Counted from the stretch's first letter, positions 1 through 6,971 are shown. The stretch is 9,773 nucleotides of DNA from Clostridia bacterium (GCA_024408015.1 JAKSVJ010000026.1:1-9773); one strand, 5' to 3'. Notes: a model not told the origin generated them from the sequence alone. A program made the numbers and translations.

Positions 1-27
1 CTAATCCTTCTTTAGGTGTCCTCCATT

Positions 28-1389
28 TTATAGCTTCTTCATTAATTTTGACCAGTGATTTTGGTCTCTATATAAATCTTCAGCTTGACGAATCACATAT
101 AACAAGTCATATGCGTTGTAACTTGAGAATGTAAATCCATTACCTTCCTTGTCATTAACATATGGTTTGATAGTATCATACAAGCCACCTGTTTCTCTTA
201 CTATCGGTACAGTGCCATATCTAGAAGCTATCATTTGAGCCAAGCCGCAAGCCTCAGTTTTGGATGGCATCAAAAACATATCTGCGCCCGCATAAATCAA
301 TTTAGAGAGCTTTCTATCATAAGAGATGGAAATACCCGCCTTGCCAGGATGACGTTCTCCAAAGAATCTAAAGAATTCTTCATACTCTTTTTCGCCAGTT
401 CCAAGCAATATAAATTGAGCATCATACCAAATAATTTCTTCCGCTATTGTTTTAACAAGGTCAAGACCCTTATGTCCAGCAAGACGTGTAACCATTGCGA
501 TAACTGGAACTTCAGGATTAACTTCAAGTCCAAATTTCTTTTGAAGTTCCATTTTGTTAACAGCTTTGCCAGATAAGTTACTTGCACTATATTTTGAAGC
601 TATATCCTTGTCCTTTTTTGGATTATATAAATCAACATCGATACCATTGACTATTCCATCAACTTTATCGGAATACATTTTCAATATTTCTTGCAAACCT
701 GCACCATATTGCTCTGTTTGAATTTCTTTTGCATACTGTGAACTAACTGTAGTTACATAGTCAGCACAAATAATTGCACCTTTAGTTAAGTTGATACAAC
801 CATTGAATTCAACTACATTTTTGTTTTCATAATCAAGGCCAAATACATCGCCCAAAATAGCCATGTCAAATATTCCTTGGTACTCAATATTATGAATTGT
901 ATAGAATGCTTTAATTCTTCTATATCTCTCGTCAGTCCAATATTTTTGCTTAAGAGCAATTACAGACAACGCTGTTTGCCAATCGTTTGCGTGTAAAACA
1001 TCAGGAAAGAAGTCCATCGCACGCATCATATCAAGCAAGGCATATGAGAAGAAAGAATATCTTTCTCCGTCATCGTACTCGCCGTACAGATTTGATCTAT
1101 TGAAATACATTTCGTTGTCTAAAAAATAGTAAGTCACACCATTTTTAACCAAAGAAAAGATTCCACAATATTGAGAACGCCAAGATACATCAACCATGAC
1201 CCAACGTTCAAATTTCATTTTTTGACGCCACTCAAGATTAACTTTTGAATGAAGTGGCATTACGCATCTTACATCAATTTCTGGATTAACTTTTTTTATA
1301 GCCTCCGGAAGTGATCCCATTACGTCAGCAAGTCCACCAGTTGATGCAAAAGGAGAAATCTCCCCTCCAGCAAATAAAATACACTTCAT
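28..1389 (-). CDS. glgA: Glycogen synthase (ADP-glucose type, GT5), C-terminally short
   Basis: Transfers glucose from ADP-glucose to the non-reducing end of growing alpha-1,4-glucan in the cytoplasm. The 453-residue product has the N-terminal GT5 domain (FAGGEISPF at 6-14, then STGGLADV at 16-23, the ADP-glucose loop) and a C-terminal GT-B domain with TEACGLAQ at 378-385 and RETGGLYDT just after, the family nucleotide-sugar site. The usual lysine of KTGGL is serine here. The ATG at 1389 overlaps the glgD stop by one base (TGATG), so translation is probably coupled; an AAGGGA lies about 11 nt upstream. Family members are usually about 475-485 residues; this one stops at LMKKL, before the conserved terminal helix (DFSW-like). 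A frameshift or a real early stop near position 30 are both possible. Family assignment is firm; intactness is uncertain. Confidence 0.93.
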   Translation of the reverse strand: MKCILFAGGEISPFASTGGLADVMGSLPEAIKKVNPEIDVRCVMPLHSKVNLEWRQKMKFERWVMVDVSWRSQYCGIFSLVKNGVTYYFLDNEMYFNRSNLYGEYDDGERYSFFSYALLDMMRAMDFFPDVLHANDWQTALSVIALKQKYWTDERYRRIKAFYTIHNIEYQGIFDMAILGDVFGLDYENKNVVEFNGCINLTKGAIICADYVTTVSSQYAKEIQTEQYGAGLQEILKMYSDKVDGIVNGIDVDLYNPKKDKDIASKYSASNLSGKAVNKMELQKKFGLEVNPEVPVIAMVTRLAGHKGLDLVKTIAEEIIWYDAQFILLGTGEKEYEEFFRFFGERHPGKAGISISYDRKLSKLIYAGADMFLMPSKTEACGLAQMIASRYGTVPIVRETGGLYDTIKPYVNDKEGNGFTFSSYNAYDLLYVIRQAEDLYRDQNHWSKLMKKL

Positions 1390-2522
1390 CAGAGGTATTG
1401 TCCCTTCTCTATGTAGATTGGAAGCTTTTCACAACCATATAATACTAAACCATCTCTTAGTACTACATTCTTGTCTGCAATTACACAATTTAACGATACG
1501 TTCTCTCCAGTAAATACATCTTGGAATAGTATTGAATTCTTAGCTACCGTTCCCTTTCCAATCTTTACGCCTCTAAATAGAATACAGTTTTCTACTGTAC
1601 CTTCGATAGTACATCCGTCAGCAATGAGTGAGTTCTTAACAACTGCGCCTTCGCCGTAATATGTAGGTGGCGAATTTCTGACCTTTGTAAGGATAGGTCT
1701 ACTTGGTATGTCAAAGAGTTCGGAATATGTTTGCTTGTTTGATAGAAGTTGCATATTTTCTTTAAAATAGTGGTCAAGTGAAGACATGCACGCAAAATAT
1801 CCATCATATCTATATATTTTAAATACTTTTTCTCCAAGGTATCTTGCAATAATATCTTTAGTCAAACTGTTGTAGTTGTGAACTTGAGCCAATGACACAA
1901 TATCATAAAGAGATTTCTTGCTCATTACGATAATGTTCAACAACATATCAGCAACGCCTTCGAAATCATCAGGATATGCAAGAACATCAACTATTCTTCC
2001 GTCACTATCAGATTTTACAAAGGTATTTCTTCTTGCTGTTTCCCTATCAACATCAAAGCTCTTAACAGCCAATGTCATATCAGCACCTGACTTAATATGC
2101 TCTTTTACTATTGCATTGAAGTCAACGTTACAAATTGCATCGCAGTCAGTTAACACTACATAATCATCTTTAAGATTAGAAACCATTGCTGACAGTGAGC
2201 GAAGAATTCCCAATCTAGTAGTATAGTTTGTAGTTCCATAATTACCGTGAGCTAAAACATTTGGTGGAAAGAGTTTAACACCACCAGAACGTCTAGACAA
2301 ATCCCAGTCCTTACCTGAGCCAATATGGTCGATAAGTGAGTTATAGTTTGAGTTAGCCAAAACTCTTACATTAGAAATGCCTGAGTTAACCATATTTGAG
2401 AGAGCAAAGTCTATCAATCTATATCTGCATCCAAAAGGAACAGAGCCTATTGTACGAATTCTAGTAAGTTCAGCTATATTCTCATCATGAATATTTGAAA
2501 AAATAATACCCGCAGTTGACAT
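1389..2522 (-). CDS. glgD: GlgD, regulatory (non-catalytic) subunit of ADP-glucose pyrophosphorylase
   Basis: A 377-residue GlgC paralogue that in Firmicutes forms a hetero-oligomer with GlgC and raises its activity. The fold is recognisable: YRLIDFALSNMVNSGI near 34-49, a WDLSRRSGG segment, and a C-terminal left-handed beta-helix of hexapeptide-like repeats. The catalytic signatures of GlgC are gone: the GGxGxRL phosphate loop is replaced by FSNIHDENI, the GDHIYKMDY segment reads DCDAICNVDF, and the EKP sugar-phosphate lysine motif is absent. These losses are the normal mark of GlgD and do not indicate a pseudogene. It is preceded by GAGGGGAG about 10 nt before the ATG, lies 18 bp after glgC and ends overlapping the glgA start by one base, so it is the middle gene of the operon. 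Confidence 0.95.
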   Translation of the reverse strand: MSTAGIIFSNIHDENIAELTRIRTIGSVPFGCRYRLIDFALSNMVNSGISNVRVLANSNYNSLIDHIGSGKDWDLSRRSGGVKLFPPNVLAHGNYGTTNYTTRLGILRSLSAMVSNLKDDYVVLTDCDAICNVDFNAIVKEHIKSGADMTLAVKSFDVDRETARRNTFVKSDSDGRIVDVLAYPDDFEGVADMLLNIIVMSKKSLYDIVSLAQVHNYNSLTKDIIARYLGEKVFKIYRYDGYFACMSSLDHYFKENMQLLSNKQTYSELFDIPSRPILTKVRNSPPTYYGEGAVVKNSLIADGCTIEGTVENCILFRGVKIGKGTVAKNSILFQDVFTGENVSLNCVIADKNVVLRDGLVLYGCEKLPIYIEKGQYL

Positions 2523-2540
2523 AGTCTTTATTCTCCCCTC

Positions 2541-3740
2541 TTAAAGTGATTTTACATTATTAGGATCAACAATCATTCCGTCCGGAACTGTTTTTCCGCT
2601 TAAAATTTCAATTGAACCACCGACAACAGTTATTTTTGCATCGCCAGAAAGTTCTTTACCAACAACACTGTTTTCACCGATTACAGTATTTGAATCTATC
2701 ATAGAGTAGTTAACAACGGCACCGCTCTTGATGCAAACATCGCTCATAATTACACTATCTTTTACGACTGCACCAGGTTCAACGACTACTCCGCTCGATA
2801 ATACAGAATTGATTACGGTTCCGGAAATTTCACAACCTTCTGTAATCATTGAATTCTTTACCACTGCTCCATCATTGATTCTATGAGCAGGTTTTGCATT
2901 ATGTCTAAAATATATACGCCATTTTTTATCGTAGATGTTGAAGTTAGGAGTTTTTCCCAACAAGTCCATATTGGCTTCCCAAAGACTCTGAATAGTTCCA
3001 ACATCCTTCCAGTAGCCATCAAACACATAAGAGAATAATCTCTTGCCATCCCCCAACATGCTTGGAATGATGTTTTTACCAAAGTCATTTGATGACTCTG
3101 GATTGTTTTCATCACGAATCAAGTATTCTTCAAGTACTTTCTTGTTAAAGATGTATATACCCATTGAAGCTTTGTTGCTCTTTGGATTTTTTGGTTTCTC
3201 TTCAAATTCATATATTTGACCATCTTCTTTGGTATTCAAAATACCAAATCGACTAGCTTCGCTAAGTGGTACTTGCAATGCAGCAATAGTACAATCTGCA
3301 TTATTTTGCTTATGTTGTGCAAGCATATCACTGTAGTCCATTTTGTAAATATGGTCACCTGAGAGGATTACAACATAATCTGGATCATATCTATTGATGA
3401 ATCCCAAATTCTGATATATCGCATTTGCTGTTCCCTTATACCAGTCTGATGAATCTTTGCCTTGATAAGGAGGCAAAACCATAACGCCACCATTAGCACG
3501 GTCAAGATCCCATGGTTCTCCATTTCCAATATATTCATTTAAGACTAAAGGCTGATACTGTGTTAAAACACCAACAGTATCGATTCCAGAGTTAACGCAG
3601 TTTGACATTGGAAAGTCAATGATTCTATATTTCCCACCAAATGATACTGCTGGCTTAGCATTCTTTTCGGTCAAAACATATAATCTGCTACCTTGACCAC
3701 CAGCTAATAGCATTGCAATACACTCTTTTTTTCTATACAT
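2541..3740 (-). CDS. glgC: Glucose-1-phosphate adenylyltransferase, catalytic subunit
   Basis: Makes ADP-glucose and pyrophosphate from ATP and glucose-1-phosphate, the committed step of bacterial glycogen synthesis. With the chosen start the protein is 399 residues. It has LLAGGQGSRL (11-20), YRIIDFPMSNCVNSGI (from 38), WDLDRANGG, the catalytic-aspartate segment GDHIYKMDY and the sugar-phosphate EEKP motif; the C-terminal third is a left-handed beta-helix rich in hexapeptide repeats (VVKNSM, VVKDSVI, AVVNYSMI). The frame stays open to 3773, but the ATG at 3740 is preferred: it has AGGAGG 9 nt upstream and puts MYRKKECIAML in the normal N-terminal position. First gene of the glgC-glgD-glgA operon, with its own promoter at 3791-3819. 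All key residues are present. Confidence 0.97.
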   Translation of the reverse strand: MYRKKECIAMLLAGGQGSRLYVLTEKNAKPAVSFGGKYRIIDFPMSNCVNSGIDTVGVLTQYQPLVLNEYIGNGEPWDLDRANGGVMVLPPYQGKDSSDWYKGTANAIYQNLGFINRYDPDYVVILSGDHIYKMDYSDMLAQHKQNNADCTIAALQVPLSEASRFGILNTKEDGQIYEFEEKPKNPKSNKASMGIYIFNKKVLEEYLIRDENNPESSNDFGKNIIPSMLGDGKRLFSYVFDGYWKDVGTIQSLWEANMDLLGKTPNFNIYDKKWRIYFRHNAKPAHRINDGAVVKNSMITEGCEISGTVINSVLSSGVVVEPGAVVKDSVIMSDVCIKSGAVVNYSMIDSNTVIGENSVVGKELSGDAKITVVGGSIEILSGKTVPDGMIVDPNNVKSL

Positions 3741-3749
3741 GAGAAAGTT

Positions 3750-3755
3750 CCTCCT
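3750..3755 (-). promoter_or_regulatory. Ribosome binding site deciding the glgC start
   Basis: A perfect AGGAGG on the minus strand, 9 nt before the ATG at 3740. It argues against the upstream in-frame ATG at 3773, which would place this Shine-Dalgarno sequence inside the gene. Confidence 0.9.
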
Positions 3756-3790
3756 AAAGATGATTAAAAACATTAAGGCTAACTACGTAT

Positions 3791-3819
3791 ATTTTAATAT
3801 ATATATATAAAATTTTCAA
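3791..3819 (-). promoter_or_regulatory. Sigma-A type promoter of the glgCDA operon
   Basis: On the minus strand, TTGAAA (3814-3819) and TAAAAT (3791-3796) are separated by exactly 17 bp. Transcription would start near 3784, giving a leader of about 44 nt before the glgC ATG. Most of the spacer is an alternating AT run, (AT)6 plus A at 3797-3809. Box matches are seen directly; promoter activity is inferred. Confidence 0.75.
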
Positions 3820-3849
3820 GCACAAATTGGTTGCGAAAACGACAAACGC

Positions 3850-3888
3850 AAAAAAAGATGTGACTCTAAACCAAAAATCACATCTTTT
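3850..3888 (-). terminator. Rho-independent terminator of the regulator/ABC transporter operon
   Basis: An 11-bp perfect stem (arms 3853-3863 and 3878-3888, core GATGTGA/TCACATC) with a 14-nt loop. Read on the minus strand it ends in seven consecutive T (3850-3856) and begins about 8 nt after the ATPase stop codon. The A-rich side continues the stem as A:U pairs. It separates this operon from the glgC promoter just downstream. Confidence 0.85.
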
Positions 3889-3896
3889 GTTTTGTT

Positions 3897-4472
3897 CTAA
3901 TCGTCATTAATTTTTAAAACTCTATCACAAAGGCTATTAGCTGCAACCTCATCATGCGTAATAACAATCACAGATTTGTCTTTTAGATACTTTTTAAGAA
4001 GCGCAATTACCTTGTTTCTAGTTTCGTCATCCAACGATTTGAATGGCTCATCAAAAATATAATTATCGGCATCACTCATTAATACCCTTACCATTGACAC
4101 CCTATTTGCCATGCCAGTAGAGAGCTCATTTGGATAGGAATTAATTGCATCAGCAAGCCCAAATTCTTCAAGTAATAATTTCGCTCTTTCGACATCCGAT
4201 TCGTTGGGCTTTTTTATAGGCACCAGCGTATTGTAAACAACATTTACATCGTCAAATAACCTTGGCTCAGCAAAAGAAATGGCAATTTTTCCGGTCACAT
4301 TTATATTGCCAGAGTCTTGCTTGTCGAGGCCCGCAATTACTCGCATTAAGGTCGTTTTACCCTTGCCTGATTCCCCCATTACGCCAACAATTTCACCATT
4401 TACTATCAGTGAATAATCTTTCAACACAGTCTTATCTCCAAATGACTTAGATATCTTATTAACTTCAATCAT
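3897..4472 (-). CDS. ABC transporter ATP-binding protein, short SsuB/TauB-like, divergent motifs
   Basis: The ATPase that would power import with the preceding permease and lipoprotein, at the cytoplasmic face of the membrane. The chosen start (ATG 4472, GGAGG 9 nt upstream, overlapping the permease stop as ATGA) gives 191 residues, shorter than the usual 240-260. Visible motifs: Walker A GESGKGKTT (33-41), Walker B YIFDEP (138-143), D-loop SLD (146-148), switch histidine in ITHDE (H173). The Q-loop region reads SFAEPRLF (66-73), where relatives usually have FQEPRL, so the glutamine appears to be alanine (A68). The signature reads LSTGM (117-121) instead of LSGGx. Catalytic Walker B Glu and switch His are intact, so activity is plausible. 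The frame stays open 29 codons upstream, but that part lies inside the permease gene. Last gene of its operon; substrate unknown. Confidence 0.9.
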   Translation of the reverse strand: MIEVNKISKSFGDKTVLKDYSLIVNGEIVGVMGESGKGKTTLMRVIAGLDKQDSGNINVTGKIAISFAEPRLFDDVNVVYNTLVPIKKPNESDVERAKLLLEEFGLADAINSYPNELSTGMANRVSMVRVLMSDADNYIFDEPFKSLDDETRNKVIALLKKYLKDKSVIVITHDEVAANSLCDRVLKINDD

Positions 4473-5236
4473 TTTTTGTTTCCTCCCGTGAGTATATCTA
4501 ACAAAAATGACAATACATTCTCCAGGATTAAGCTCAAAACAATTATGCATAAAGTCCAAGCAAACAAATCTTCGCTTTCGAGATAAATCTTCGCATCATA
4601 TAACATAGTTCCAATCGAAATCTTTGGCGTACATATTACTTCGGCTGCTATTCCAGCTTTCCAAGCCAACCCAATTGAGGTCTTTATTCCAGAGTTCGCA
4701 AAAGGCTTTATCGAAGGAAAATAACATAACTTTATCTTCTTCATAATGCCAAACGAGAATACTTTCGCTACTTCAAGTTTTTCTTTTCCAACAGCCGATA
4801 TTCCCTTCAATATATTTTGGTATATAACAGGAATCACCATCATTACTGTGACTACGGTCGGCACTTTTTCTCTTCCCAGCATATATAACATCACAATAAT
4901 AATTGATGCGACCGGGGTTGATTTAACAACGGTTACGGCTGGAGATAATAGAAATTCGAGGCCTAAACTTGATAATATTGCAAGGATTGTTCCAGCTAAT
5001 AAACCTATAACAAAACCAACAAATATCTTATACAAAGAATTCCAAATAGCTCCATAAAACTTATCTTCACCAAATAATTCAAACAATCTTTTAATTGTAG
5101 CTTTGGGAGTTGGTAAAACAACAGCCTTGTTTATCAATAAAGCTATTATTTCCCATAGTGCTATCCAAAAGACAAGGCATACTATGATTTTTAATAGAGT
5201 TATTAGATTCTTTTTTACTTGTGCATTTTTAGCCAT
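4469..5236 (-). CDS. ABC transporter permease, SsuC/ThiX/NrtB-like (BPD_transp_1)
   Basis: Integral inner-membrane subunit of an importer, 255 residues from ATG 5236. Hydrophobic segments lie at about 13-35, 71-91, 106-120, 125-142, 184-201 and 224-248, the six-helix layout of this family. The cytoplasmic coupling loop is at about 153-181 (LEVAKVFSFGIMKKIKLCYFP), a divergent version of the EAA motif that docks on the ATPase. The LPTPK after helix 1 is also typical (LPxP). Its start overlaps the end of the lipoprotein gene by 8 bp and has no good Shine-Dalgarno, so translation probably depends on coupling. An upstream in-frame TTG at 5290 is possible but would enlarge the overlap. It ends in a 4-bp ATGA overlap with the ATPase. 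Substrate not deducible. Confidence 0.93.
   Translation of the reverse strand: MAKNAQVKKNLITLLKIIVCLVFWIALWEIIALLINKAVVLPTPKATIKRLFELFGEDKFYGAIWNSLYKIFVGFVIGLLAGTILAILSSLGLEFLLSPAVTVVKSTPVASIIIVMLYMLGREKVPTVVTVMMVIPVIYQNILKGISAVGKEKLEVAKVFSFGIMKKIKLCYFPSIKPFANSGIKTSIGLAWKAGIAAEVICTPKISIGTMLYDAKIYLESEDLFAWTLCIIVLSLILENVLSFLLDILTGGNKK
4482..4486 (-). promoter_or_regulatory. Ribosome binding site deciding the ATPase start
   Basis: GGAGG on the minus strand, 9 nt before the ATG at 4472 and inside the last codons of the permease gene. It supports a 191-residue ATPase beginning MIEVNKISK, the normal start of the ABC domain, over the longer frame from 4559. Confidence 0.85.
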
Positions 5237-6278
5237 AATATGAAGTGGATTCTGGCAACTTGCCACCAACTGATTGTGGATTAGCAGCAAACAATATTTC
5301 CAACATATTCGATATCATTAATTTTGCATCAGCACCAGTTATGCAACAAATATTACAATTTGGCAATGCTTTCTTTGCAACAGCAGCTTTTGGTACTATT
5401 CCAAATTTTTCAATAAGTTGTGATGCTTCATCAACATTTTCCATTGCAAACTTCACTGAAGCTTCATACTCTGCAATAAACGCATCAAGACAACCAGGGT
5501 TGTTCTTTATAAAGCTATTTGATGCTATTATTACGCCTTGGACGACAGGAACATCGCAAATCTTGTTCCACTCGCCAGTAATATCAAGAGCTATTCTGAC
5601 ATTCCCCGTTTTGTCGCCATTGAGTACCGATGTAACATTTGGTTCCGGAACTAAAATCACATCAGCTTCGCCAGAACCAATCATTGAAGCTACAACGCTT
5701 CCATCAGATTCATAAGTAACATCAACTTCATTTAATAATCCATTTTTCTCAAGAATATAGTTAAAAATGTATTCAGGTGTAGAACCCTTGCCTGCTGCAT
5801 ATACTTTCTTGCCTTTTAAATCATTAATAGATTTAATTGAATTTCCATTTTCAATAACATACAAAACACCAAGTGTATTAACTGCCACAATTGAAATGTC
5901 CGCGCCCTTATTAATAAGTGTTGAAGCTAAATTCACAGGAACAGCAGCTATATCAAATCTACCACCAATTACTTCAGGAGTAATCTCTGTAGGAGAAGAT
6001 ACAATTGTTACATCATAATCAATTAGAGATTTTTCATTTTCATCAGACTCCATTAATTGAGCAATACCCATACCAGTAGGCCCTTTTAATGCATACACTT
6101 TAGCTTTTATATCTCTTGATACATTTATAATATTTTGACTGCTTTCCTCAGTATTCGAAGTAGTAGTCGCAATAGTTGTATCATTGGTTGTACTGTTGTC
6201 TGTTGAACCGCATGACACAAAAGAAATTGCGCATAAAACTAATGCAAGTGCAAAAAATAATGACAATAATCTTTTCAT
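5229..6278 (-). CDS. ABC transporter substrate-binding lipoprotein, NMT1/SsuA-like
   Basis: Extracellular, membrane-anchored receptor that delivers ligand to the adjacent permease; 349 residues. The N terminus is a lipoprotein signal peptide: MKRLL, a hydrophobic core, then the lipobox FVSC with Cys23 as the lipidated residue, followed by a Ser/Thr/Asn-rich linker. The mature part has the two-lobe layout of the nitrate/sulfonate/thiamine-precursor binding family, with segments such as DIAAVPVNLA, SINDLKGKKVYAAGKGSTPEYIF and GEADVILVPEP. A cysteine cluster, C308, C311 and C312, lies near the C terminus. Start: ATG at 6278 with GAGGAT about 6 nt upstream, immediately after the regulator stop codon (0 bp gap). 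Family call is firm; ligand (sulfonate, nitrate, pyrimidine or other) cannot be decided. Confidence 0.92.
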   Translation of the reverse strand: MKRLLSLFFALALVLCAISFVSCGSTDNSTTNDTTIATTTSNTEESSQNIINVSRDIKAKVYALKGPTGMGIAQLMESDENEKSLIDYDVTIVSSPTEITPEVIGGRFDIAAVPVNLASTLINKGADISIVAVNTLGVLYVIENGNSIKSINDLKGKKVYAAGKGSTPEYIFNYILEKNGLLNEVDVTYESDGSVVASMIGSGEADVILVPEPNVTSVLNGDKTGNVRIALDITGEWNKICDVPVVQGVIIASNSFIKNNPGCLDAFIAEYEASVKFAMENVDEASQLIEKFGIVPKAAVAKKALPNCNICCITGADAKLMISNMLEILFAANPQSVGGKLPESTSYYG

Positions 6279-6923
6279 TTAAATCCTCTTTTCTAGACCT
6301 TCAAGATCTAATATGTTTACAACCCCATTTTCAAAGGTTATTATTTTTTCGTCACACAATGTCGAAATCACTCTATACAAGGAAGTTCTACCAATATCCA
6401 AAGTTTTGGAAAGGAGCGATGCATTCAATTTAATCGATTCACTCTCCTTTGATACTTCAAGTAGATATCCACACAAAGTTGATTCAACGCTTGGCGCTAT
6501 AAATGCTGTTATTTTCTTGCTCAAGAACTGAACTCTCTGTGATAAAAATTCAGCATAGGCTATAGATACGTTAGAATCGATATCAAAGATTTCTTTGAGC
6601 AAATCTTTACTAATAAACAGTGCCGTACTTTTTTTGGATGCCCTCAAACAAGAAATACTAGTATTGTCTAAAAATACTGACGCAGCGCCAAACACATCAC
6701 CTTCTTTAAAGAAATTCAGCGTTGTCTTCTTGTTGCCCTTATCATAAGCTTCAAATCTACCAGAAATTACTATTCCTAGATAACTCGAAAGGTTTTCTGG
6801 GACCATTTCATTGAGCTCAAAATCAGCAACTATACCTTTAGCTAATCGATCAAACACTTCTCTTTTGCAATTCGAAAAAATACTATTGTTTTTAATCCTC
6901 TTTTCCATGAGTTGAAACGTCAT
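6279..6923 (-). CDS. Crp/Fnr-family transcriptional regulator
   Basis: Likely DNA-binding regulator of its own operon, 214 residues. The N-terminal half is a cyclic-nucleotide-binding-type beta barrel (GIVISGRFEAYDKG, then GDVFGAASVF near 75-84); a long dimerisation helix follows (about 118-145), then a winged helix-turn-helix with recognition-helix segment GRTSLYRVI (178-186). In cAMP-binding members the barrel carries FGE and a distal Arg-Ser/Thr-Ala; here FGA and an unmatched distal segment are seen, so cAMP is probably not the ligand. The Fnr-type iron-sulfur cysteine cluster is also absent. Start at ATG 6923 is chosen for GAGG 6 nt upstream; the frame remains open to a TTG at 6962, which lies in the predicted promoter. 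First gene of the operon; its stop directly abuts the lipoprotein ATG. Confidence 0.9.
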   Translation of the reverse strand: MTFQLMEKRIKNNSIFSNCKREVFDRLAKGIVADFELNEMVPENLSSYLGIVISGRFEAYDKGNKKTTLNFFKEGDVFGAASVFLDNTSISCLRASKKSTALFISKDLLKEIFDIDSNVSIAYAEFLSQRVQFLSKKITAFIAPSVESTLCGYLLEVSKESESIKLNASLLSKTLDIGRTSLYRVISTLCDEKIITFENGVVNILDLEGLEKRI

Positions 6924-6929
6924 AAAACA

Positions 6930-6933
6930 CCTC
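6930..6933 (-). promoter_or_regulatory. Ribosome binding site of the Crp/Fnr regulator
   Basis: GAGG (in TGAGGTG) on the minus strand, 6 nt before the ATG at 6923. It decides this start over two more in-frame candidates upstream, which would put the Shine-Dalgarno and the palindromic operator inside the coding region. Confidence 0.75.
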
Positions 6934-6937
6934 ATAT

Positions 6938-6953
6938 TGTTCCATTTGGAACA
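6938..6953. promoter_or_regulatory. 16-bp inverted repeat, candidate operator for the Crp/Fnr regulator
   Basis: TGTTCCATTTGGAACA: two perfect 7-bp arms around a 2-bp centre. It lies 14 bp before the regulator start and 9 bp downstream of the predicted -10 box, a position where a bound dimer would block transcription. Symmetry is seen directly; the identity of the binding protein is inferred from adjacency. A 2-nt loop makes an RNA hairpin less likely than a DNA site. Confidence 0.7.
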
Positions 6954-6962
6954 GTTTAACAA

Positions 6963-6971
6963 ATTTTAGCA
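6963..6971 (-). promoter_or_regulatory. Extended -10 promoter element of the regulator/ABC operon
   Basis: TGCTAAAAT on the minus strand: a TGn extension plus TAAAAT (6963-6968). The -35 region is poor; TTGCCG at 6984-6989 is 15 bp away and TGTTGC two bases further out is 17 bp away. Start of transcription would be near 6956, just before the inverted repeat. Confidence 0.5.

Noticed and set aside
1389..2522. glgD as a decayed duplicate of glgC
   Set aside because: Loss of the catalytic loop is the normal state of GlgD in Firmicutes; the frame is intact, with a good ribosome binding site and operon position.
3741..3773. Longer glgC start at 3773 adding MFLIIFRRNFL
   Set aside because: The AGGAGG at 3750-3755 would lie inside the gene, while it is ideally placed for the ATG at 3740, which also gives the usual N terminus.
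3831..3851. Inverted repeat TTGCG / CGCAA upstream of the glgC -35 box
   Set aside because: The arms are only 5 bp with an 11-nt loop, next to the terminator T tract; not distinguishable from chance.
4473..4559. Longer ATPase start at 4559 adding 29 residues
   Set aside because: The extension overlaps the permease gene, has no ABC-domain similarity, and the ATG at 4472 has GGAGG and an ATGA coupling overlap.
5245..5715. 156-codon plus-strand open frame opposite the lipoprotein gene
   Set aside because: It is antisense to a well-supported gene in the same operon, lacks a ribosome binding site and any family resemblance.
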